In this document: in pieces, positions 58,560 to 64,000 of the stretch
How the letters are laid out: each line of letters opens with the position of its first letter
Position numbering within the stretch: the stretch's first letter is position 1
DNA from: JBPESP01 sp051710585
GTDB taxonomy: Bacteria; Pseudomonadota; Gammaproteobacteria; Enterobacterales; Enterobacteriaceae
DNA length: 64,000 nt
Direction of reading: 5' to 3'
Assembly (NCBI GenBank): GCA_051710585.1
Contig: JBPESP010000002.1
Span: forward strand, 1 to 64,000
Made by a program: the position numbers and the translations under genes
Notes under the pieces: generated by a model
Told to the model about the DNA's origin: nothing
Seen by the model: only the letters and a program-made list of their open reading frames with translations
Database searches by the model: none

Positions 58560-59940
58560 CCTAAATGACGTAACTTACCACGCCGGTGCCGTGGTATCAA
58601 TATCGTCGTGGAAGGGAAAGAAAACGTCTGAAGCTATCCCCAATCCCTTAACGTGTCCAGACCTTCATATCCCTACCGCCTTGATGCCAGTGATAATTTT
58701 TCCGAATAAGCATGGCTTATTTAACTTTCGCTAATACTGATCAGTACACTGAGAAAGGCATAAACACAGTGTCGTATTTCATGAACTTTGTTACTTCTCA
58801 AGAGAAAGTGCATCATGCATTTTCTACTCATGGCGGCTAGCGCTCTCATTGAATACATTAAAATACTATAGGTCTCCTCCTGCTTGCTAACATCGCGTTC
58901 CTGCGCTATCAGGCCCGGCATTAACCTATTCTAAACCTAATTATAACAATAGCTTATGTAAACTTCAGTAGTCTAGTACCCGCATATTCTACTTAGCGGG
59001 CAGCACCGCCAGACTGTCATCATCACCAAGATAAACGATGATGACCTTGAAAAATTAGCTACCCACAATTACTATTAGTACTATTGATAATAGTGACCAA
59101 TTTAAAGCGATAATTCCACCGAACGCGGACGGCGGGTCTTCAGACTGCTGACGCGACCATAAGACACCTATAGGGTATTTTTCCAGTAGCTATACGCTGT
59201 ACGTTTGTTGGATTATTGACAATAATGCTAGCCGCCTCATTAAAAGTTTTTTGAGCATTCGAACACAGGTATTATCATCAGTGATATTTTATTAAGAAAG
59301 CACCCTCCTTTGTTCCTGCTACTGCGTGATAACCGCCAACGCTTCCAGCGTTTCTATATCGATATAAATACCGCCAGCTGCTAACTGTTCTCGCCATAGC
59401 GTATATCCTGTTTCTTGATAAATTTAAGTATTCAGGATGAGCAGGAAGCGATCTGAAGAGGTTGGCTTTGTATCGCTGTTATAGGGCTGAACCTGAGTGC
59501 TGAAATAATTGCCAATCATACTATTATAGATGGCGGTATATTCGAAGGCTTTAATAGCAGGATTGAAACGAGTCTCTAGGCGCTCGATAGCTACTATACT
59601 GATCTATCTCCGCTACAATAAGCGGATAAGTCGGCACTATTGACCATAATGTCGTACTCACGCACATAAAATAGCCTTATTGATATCGCGGCGGGCACAG
59701 GATCCGGTACATATTTTGGATGCGGTGTTTTAACATCAATCCGCAGACGCACTTCAAGCTACTACTATACTACTAAAGGGTAGCTACCTCGGTTAATAGC
59801 AAGTAACTAACGCTGTGCTTAGACAGCGATTGATTAAGTGCCAGGATTATGATTGCGTAGGATACCCTAAGAAGCACGACAACGGAGGTGGACCTAGTGC
59901 TTGCATGGCAGGCAAATAACCCTTATATAACAAACATCAA
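58560..59940 (-). pseudogene. purH: Remnant of bifunctional AICAR transformylase/IMP cyclohydrolase
   Basis: PurH carries out the last two steps of IMP synthesis. On the minus strand LRIDVKTPHPK near 59760-59700 matches the VKTLHPK motif; LETRFNPAIKAFEYTAIYNS and MIGNYFSTQ near 59575-59490 match [26 protein letters not shown]; and VKGLGIASDVFFPFHDDIDT near 58655-58590 matches the C-terminal active-site region. Between these the frame is broken many times and the middle is shortened by deletion. It is in the ancestral position between purD and the rRNA operon. Confidence 0.85.
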
Positions 59941-60284
59941 TAATGATACTTCTCATGAAATTCTAATGCTAGAGTGGTATTTTGTTCATAACCCACCTAA
60001 GATAATGGGAAATTATCTAAATTACAGTTAAAACAGTTACGCAATGCTCACCAAATTCTTTTTTCTATAACCTTTTAAACCTCTAGATTATGGATATATT
60101 TATTTAAAGGTAGGCATAAAGCTGGCATTTTCTATGGAAAATCCCAAACAAACAAAATTGATTCAAAATGGTGGTTATTACAAGCCCAGGAACCCCACCT
60201 GTAAATGCACATCTATAATGTACAACCCTGTTAGCCGGTTCAGTACGACAGAGAATAAATAATCTAGAAATTGGCCTATCAGAC

Positions 60285-60312
60285 TTGACTCTGTAAGAGG
60301 AAAGCGTAACAT
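60285..60312 (+). promoter_or_regulatory. rRNA operon promoter (weakened)
   Basis: TTGACT (60285-60290) and, after 16 nt, TAACAT (60307-60312). The surrounding text (TTGACTCTGTAAGAGG and on to AGCGTAACAT) closely follows the enterobacterial rrn P2 promoter, whose -10 is TATTAT; two changes have weakened it here. Confidence 0.7.
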
Positions 60313-60353
60313 ACGCAATTCGCCCTCTGACGGATTCTGATAGCGTGCGACCC

Positions 60354-60370
60354 TGCTCTTTAACAATTTA
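60354..60370 (+). promoter_or_regulatory. rrn leader boxA antitermination site
   Basis: TGCTCTTTAACAATTTA is the conserved boxA of the rrn leader, bound as RNA by NusB/S10. It is unchanged, although the 16S gene that follows is dead. Confidence 0.85.
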
Positions 60371-60489
60371 TCAGAGAATATCTGTGTAAGCAGGTAGAAA
60401 AAATATGGACATACCAAAATGTCAACTTTTAAAAAGTAAAGAGTAATTTTTATGGAAATACTAGTTTCAGCTATTTGAGCATAAAGCTT

Positions 60490-61585
60490 TTAATGAGGTG
60501 TTTAACCATAGCTTAGATTAAACACTAGAAGCATGTAGACCTAGACATATACAGGTCGAAGAGCACAGAATTAAAGATTAATTCTTTAACTATCACTGGG
60601 CGACGGAAGATAAGTGAATAATATATTAGGGGGGGATTTATAAAAATGAAATAGGTATATTTTAATAGTAGTTAATATCATGTAACGTCGAAAAAATAAA
60701 ACAAAAGTAAAAAAACCTTCAAGCCTTCTAACATCAAATAAAACCTAATGAAATTGGCTATTAAACTAAGGTAATACTTCACCTAAACTGAAGATTCTTA
60801 ACTACTCTAAAAAAAATGATGAGTAATAACACTAGAAAAGAAGAAAATCCAAAATTTTACGGAAAAAGTAAGGAATATTTCAAAAATAAAGGAAACATTC
60901 ATATAGCTTTACCAAATGTATATTAAAGAAGATTTTGATTGTAACTTTTAGTAGTTAACTAAAAAAGTTGCCGATAACAAGGTTATCGGTTGACTTTATC
61001 CACAGAAAAACACAGGCGCATTTCCGTGCTGAAACCGTAATAATGCAAAAGTACAAACATTCATCAAAAAAAATCACTAAAATTAGATGTAAAATTCCAA
61101 ACTTAACCTGAAAAGTGAATTTAAACCCTGGCAAATTTTATCTATTTTAGCATTTATGAAAAAATAAAAGACTGGAGCGCGCTCTAGTACAAAAGCGTAA
61201 AAACAAACAGGATTGGATCCTCTAATTAAATTAATTAGAGAAGACCGTAAAAAAGTTAGTAGGCTTTTAATTTAATCCTACAAAAATACAACCCTTACCC
61301 TTATTTTGCCAATGCTTCATTAGGAAGTAAAAACTACCAGTGACAAAGCATGACAAAAGTGGAAATAACGTCAAGTCATAATAACTTTTACAAGTTAAGG
61401 CAATACGTAATACTACATTATCGTAGTATAAATTAAAGTCTGTGACTTAACTCTATAAAATAAAAAATCACTAATAATCGCAAATAAAAAATGCAACAGT
61501 TAACACATTAACACATTAACGAATCTCATACTTGTACAACATTATTGTTACACCGTCTAAAGTATATTTAGAAAAATTTCTGATA
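60490..61585 (+). pseudogene. rrs: 16S rRNA pseudogene
   Basis: The 5' end (TTTAACCATAGCTTAGATT for TTTGATCATGGCTCAGATT) begins near 60490. Many 16S landmarks can be followed: the V1 region, AACCTAATGAAATTGGCTA for the GATGGGATTAGCTAGTAGG region, GGAATATT, AAACAGGATTGGATCC for the 790 loop, CAACCCTTACCCTT, and AACGTCAAGTCAT near 61370. Length is about 1.1 kb against 1.54 kb: some 280 nt are missing after the 790 region, and the 3' end with the anti-Shine-Dalgarno CCTCC is gone. Substitutions are dominated by G to A on this strand. It cannot make a working 16S rRNA; another rrn operon must exist elsewhere if the cell translates. Confidence 0.93.
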
Positions 61586-61609
61586 ACTGTAACGAGAAAA
61601 ACTTGCTAT

Positions 61610-61686
<77 letters not shown>

Positions 61687-61995
61687 GTTTTTTTATTTCT
61701 GTGAATTCCCACGATACTGTGCCTCTGTTTGTAAATGTAGAGAAAGCAAAACTGCCTGTCGTCCTTATCGACGGTAAGCGTCCAGATAAGCGACAGGATA
61801 TGAAAAGTGAACAATTTTGAGCTTACTCTCAGCTTACGAAAGCGCCTATTTTACACGGAAAAGATCAGTGACTCTATCCCACTTAGCTAGTGTTTCGCTG
61901 TTGAGTAAAATTTAGTTATTTGTGGAAAATTTAGAAAGTATTTCTGCCGTAATGTTATTTTAAGAGTGCGTTGACAAAGCGCGCTGCGCAATATC

Positions 61996-62007
61996 GCTCT
62001 TTAACAA
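61996..62007 (+). promoter_or_regulatory. Spacer boxA
   Basis: GCTCTTTAACAA is the second, spacer copy of boxA that precedes 23S in rrn operons. It is still intact although 23S is a pseudogene. Confidence 0.75.
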
Positions 62008-62214
62008 TCCAAAAAATAAAATTTTAAGCACATGCTAAAGTATAAGCTCAATACACAAGTCTCCTAAACAAAACAAGCAAACCTTAAGATAACGCATACG
62101 TATTATCATTACGGCACGATCAGGAAAGCACTGTCATTTTTTTTCCCAAGCGGCCTCAAACTACGTAAACTTTTGCCTAACGCCACTTTAAAAAAGACAA
62201 CGCAAATGTATGAA

Positions 62215-62935
62215 AGCCTAAATATACAACACGCAGGGACAGTAAAGTGAAATTAATGTCCATAAGAATGCTGATCATAGGCAGATAAAAACAATATATG
62301 AAGCGTTAGCAAGTAAAGATCTCCAAATAGGAAAAGCAGTGTAATTATTTAAATAATTATTAAGAATTATTAAGTAAATCAATAATTTAAAAGATATATA
62401 TTCTAAAGTAGCAGTGAGCAAAAAAAGGAAGAGTCTATAGCTATTATCAGCTAGCAGATCAGGGAAGAAAAGTAAAAAAGTCCGTTGATAAAAGTGATAG
62501 ACCCCCTTTATTTAGAGGGGTGAGCTTTTTATGATCTCAATTTTTAAGATAGGGTTATTCTCCAAAGCTCTAAAGCTCAATACTTCCGAAGTGAATAAAA
62601 GAAGATGCCTAGGAAAGCGAAATAAAATATGAAAGTTTGTCTCTTTAAAAGCAGTGAAATCATCTTCGTAATTTTAGCTAATAGCTCATCTCAAATTATA
62701 AACTCGATCCAAACTGCAAATACCATGAATAGTATTCATAAAAAAAACAGATGGCTGGTGCTAAAAGTCTGTCGTGAAAAAAAGAAACAATCTAATTTAA
62801 ATAAAGTGCAATAGCTCACTAGTTAAATAGGTCTGCGCAGAAGATATAAGGGGGGATAAACTATGCACCAATGGCTACAAGCGACGCCTAAAGCAAAAAA
62901 AAGAAGTTAGAGTTTTGCAGTGTCTATTTTTAATT
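62215..62935 (+). pseudogene. rrl: 23S rRNA pseudogene, 5' part only
   Basis: Landmarks of the first third of 23S rRNA are readable: the GATGAAGG...CTGCGATAAGC region (about 62215-62310), GGAAAAGCAGTGT for GGGGAAACCCAGTGT (about 62330), CAGCTAGCAGATCAG (about 62450), AACTGCAAATACC (about 62715), CTGTCGTGAAAAA (about 62770), AATAGCTCACTAGT (about 62810), GGTCTGCGCAGAAGAT (about 62830) and ATGCACCAATGGCT (about 62862). Several hundred bases are missing internally, and the match ends near 62935, where unrelated DNA begins. G-to-A changes dominate. An apparent 61-codon frame at 62629-62814 is only a chance frame inside this remnant. Confidence 0.9.
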
Positions 62936-63508
62936 TTTTTTAGTAGCAGCCACCGTATCTCCATACGGTCCGAGTACACTGTAATATCCAACGATATAAT
63001 CTACAATTTCATTAGCTGCTTTGTTGAAGTTTATAGCCTATTCCTATTATAGGAAAGCATTTCTATTTGCACAGCGGGAATTTTAATCGACAACTATTTA
63101 AACAGATTCGTATTTGAATTTAAGACTAATTTTATTTTTTCATTGGTGTACCCCTATACCCCTATGTTTTTTTTCTGAGGTAAGCAGATTACTTCTATAC
63201 CAGATGGCTAAATTTAGTGTGCACGAAAAGTTTGGCATGAAATTATGGTATCCCGTATAAATATGATGCTATAGCTGAAGAAAAAATAGAAAACTCTTGT
63301 CAAAAAAAAGTCGGGCAATAAATGAAAAACAGCACCACTAGTTCATTTTATAAGGAGATAAACAATATAGCTGTCTCACTACGCATTCGTAGAATTTAAA
63401 GAGGGATCTTGCCTTTCCGAAAAAGTGGTGTTATTTCATACCATACAAAACAGGCATGAAAACTTAAACTGGAGCAGTTTTACTTAAAAATTATACTCTT
63501 TTGTTTTA
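62936..63508. other. Eroded DNA between the 23S remnant and phage-type genes
   Basis: No gene can be read. The join with 23S near 62935 marks where the rest of the rRNA operon was lost or displaced. Confidence 0.5.
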
Positions 63509-63805
63509 ATGGATATTGAGATAACCATACAAAAGCTGATTGACGAATTCAACCACTTGATAGCCCCAGGATCGATTATTACTGAAATCATCCTGTCTGG
63601 CGCAAACCATGATGACTACGGGTAAACTTTTCAAAAGAATGATGCTGCTGACTTTTTTACTGTCGATGTCCGTAAGACTGATGGTACAAGGCAGGGCATC
63701 GGCGACTTTTCCGACCGTGAGGACGCACTCGCTTATGCTGCACGGATGGTTGAGAAATATCAGGCACCACTGACAGATAATACCCGAAAATCATTAAACG
63801 ATTAG
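63509..63805 (+). pseudogene. Small phage protein gene with one nonsense codon
   Basis: ATG at 63509-63511 begins MDIEITIQKLIDEFNHLIAP and runs 38 codons to an in-frame TAA (63623-63625). Beyond it the same frame continues without any other break for 60 codons to TAG (63803-63805), with residues such as FFTVDVRKTDGTRQGIGDFS and DREDALAYAARM. The original protein was thus about 98 residues. It resembles small proteins of unknown role encoded before the replication gene of P2-like prophages, by style and position rather than by a firm match. Composition is less AT-rich than the left flank, which suggests later arrival or later inactivation. Confidence 0.6.
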
Positions 63806-63822
63806 GAGCATGAAAGAGATTT

Positions 63823-64000
63823 ATGATAGATGATGTTGATTTAGCCAGTCAGAATGAAGAAGCCTTCCGCCAACACCTGATTGCTAATCATCGAGAGCAA
63901 ACATTACCTATTACCGGACGTTGCTATTATTGCGAAGCTCCTGCTGAGGGTAATTTCTGCTGCAAAGAATGCCGGGAAGATTGGGAGAAACGAAAATATT
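63823..64000 (+). CDS. Zinc-finger phage protein (TraR/DksA-like or similar), partial
   Basis: ATG at 63823, preceded by GAGAT at a good distance, opens a frame that reaches the right edge (59 codons): MIDDVDLASQNEEAFRQHLI at the start and CYYCEAPAEGNFCCKEC near residues 34-50. The CxxC-x9-CxxC spacing is that of a small zinc ribbon. P2-like phages carry short TraR/DksA-type zinc-finger proteins that begin with a similar acidic DIAS/DLAS stretch, placed before gene A. It starts 17 bp after the preceding phage gene, suggesting one operon. Whether the gene is complete cannot be seen. Confidence 0.6.
   Translation, partial: MIDDVDLASQNEEAFRQHLIANHREQTLPITGRCYYCEAPAEGNFCCKECREDWEKRKY

Noticed and set aside
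61700..61990. Possible tRNA-Ala after tRNA-Ile in the rRNA spacer
   Set aside because: No GGGGCTATAGCTCAG-type start and no T-loop could be found; only tRNA-Ile is present.
62629..62814. 61-codon frame
   Set aside because: It lies wholly within recognisable 23S rRNA remnant sequence, so it is not a protein gene.

Overview
The window looks like chromosome from an enterobacterial (Enterobacterales) insect endosymbiont in an advanced stage of gene loss. Every recognisable gene, intact or broken, has a close Escherichia/Sodalis/Serratia-type counterpart. Only about 10% of the 64 kb is plausibly functional: the 3' end of tilS, apt, a monomeric NADP-isocitrate dehydrogenase gene, lpxH, pssA, adk, hupA, one tRNA-Ile, and an open phage-type reading frame at the right edge. 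The rest is AT-leaning, stop-filled DNA in which the residues of former genes can still be read with frameshifts. I cannot decide between a Sodalis-allied symbiont, Serratia symbiotica or a similar lineage.

Layout. 1-382: end of tilS. 383-9100: eroded DNA with a possible phage baseplate-J fragment. 9110-12640: former priC / apt-dnaX-ybaB-recR block, in which only apt survives. 12641-22600: eroded, with a very AT-rich patch at about 19050-20010. 22600-23180: ybbA remnant. 24149-26380: idh. 28191-30530: former lpxH-ppiB / cysS block, in which only lpxH survives. 30531-42210: eroded, probably partly phage-derived. 42216-46137: patZ remnant followed by intact pssA. 47340-48695: htpG tail followed by intact adk. 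52230-56771: former thiG-thiF-thiE-thiC, nfi, yjaG, hupA, in which only hupA survives. 57170-59940: purD and purH remnants. 60260-62935: an rRNA operon in which the promoter is weakened, 16S and 23S are pseudogenes, and the tRNA-Ile(GAU) between them is intact. 63509-64000: two small phage-type genes, one with a single stop codon and one running off the edge.

How the genes fit together. The intact genes serve core tasks: purine salvage (apt, adk), phospholipid synthesis (pssA), lipid A synthesis (lpxH), nucleoid structure (hupA), NADPH/2-oxoglutarate supply (idh) and isoleucine decoding (tilS, tRNA-Ile). Lost functions include de novo purine synthesis (purH, purD), thiamine synthesis (thiCEFG), protein folding helpers (htpG, ppiB) and recombination/repair (recR, priC, nfi). 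More surprisingly, dnaX (clamp loader) and cysS (cysteinyl-tRNA synthetase) are broken here; both are normally essential. Two further features deserve attention. One is the decayed rRNA operon that keeps only its tRNA and antitermination signals. The other is the large number of perfect inverted repeats with tiny loops scattered through otherwise decayed sequence, some of them inside former genes.
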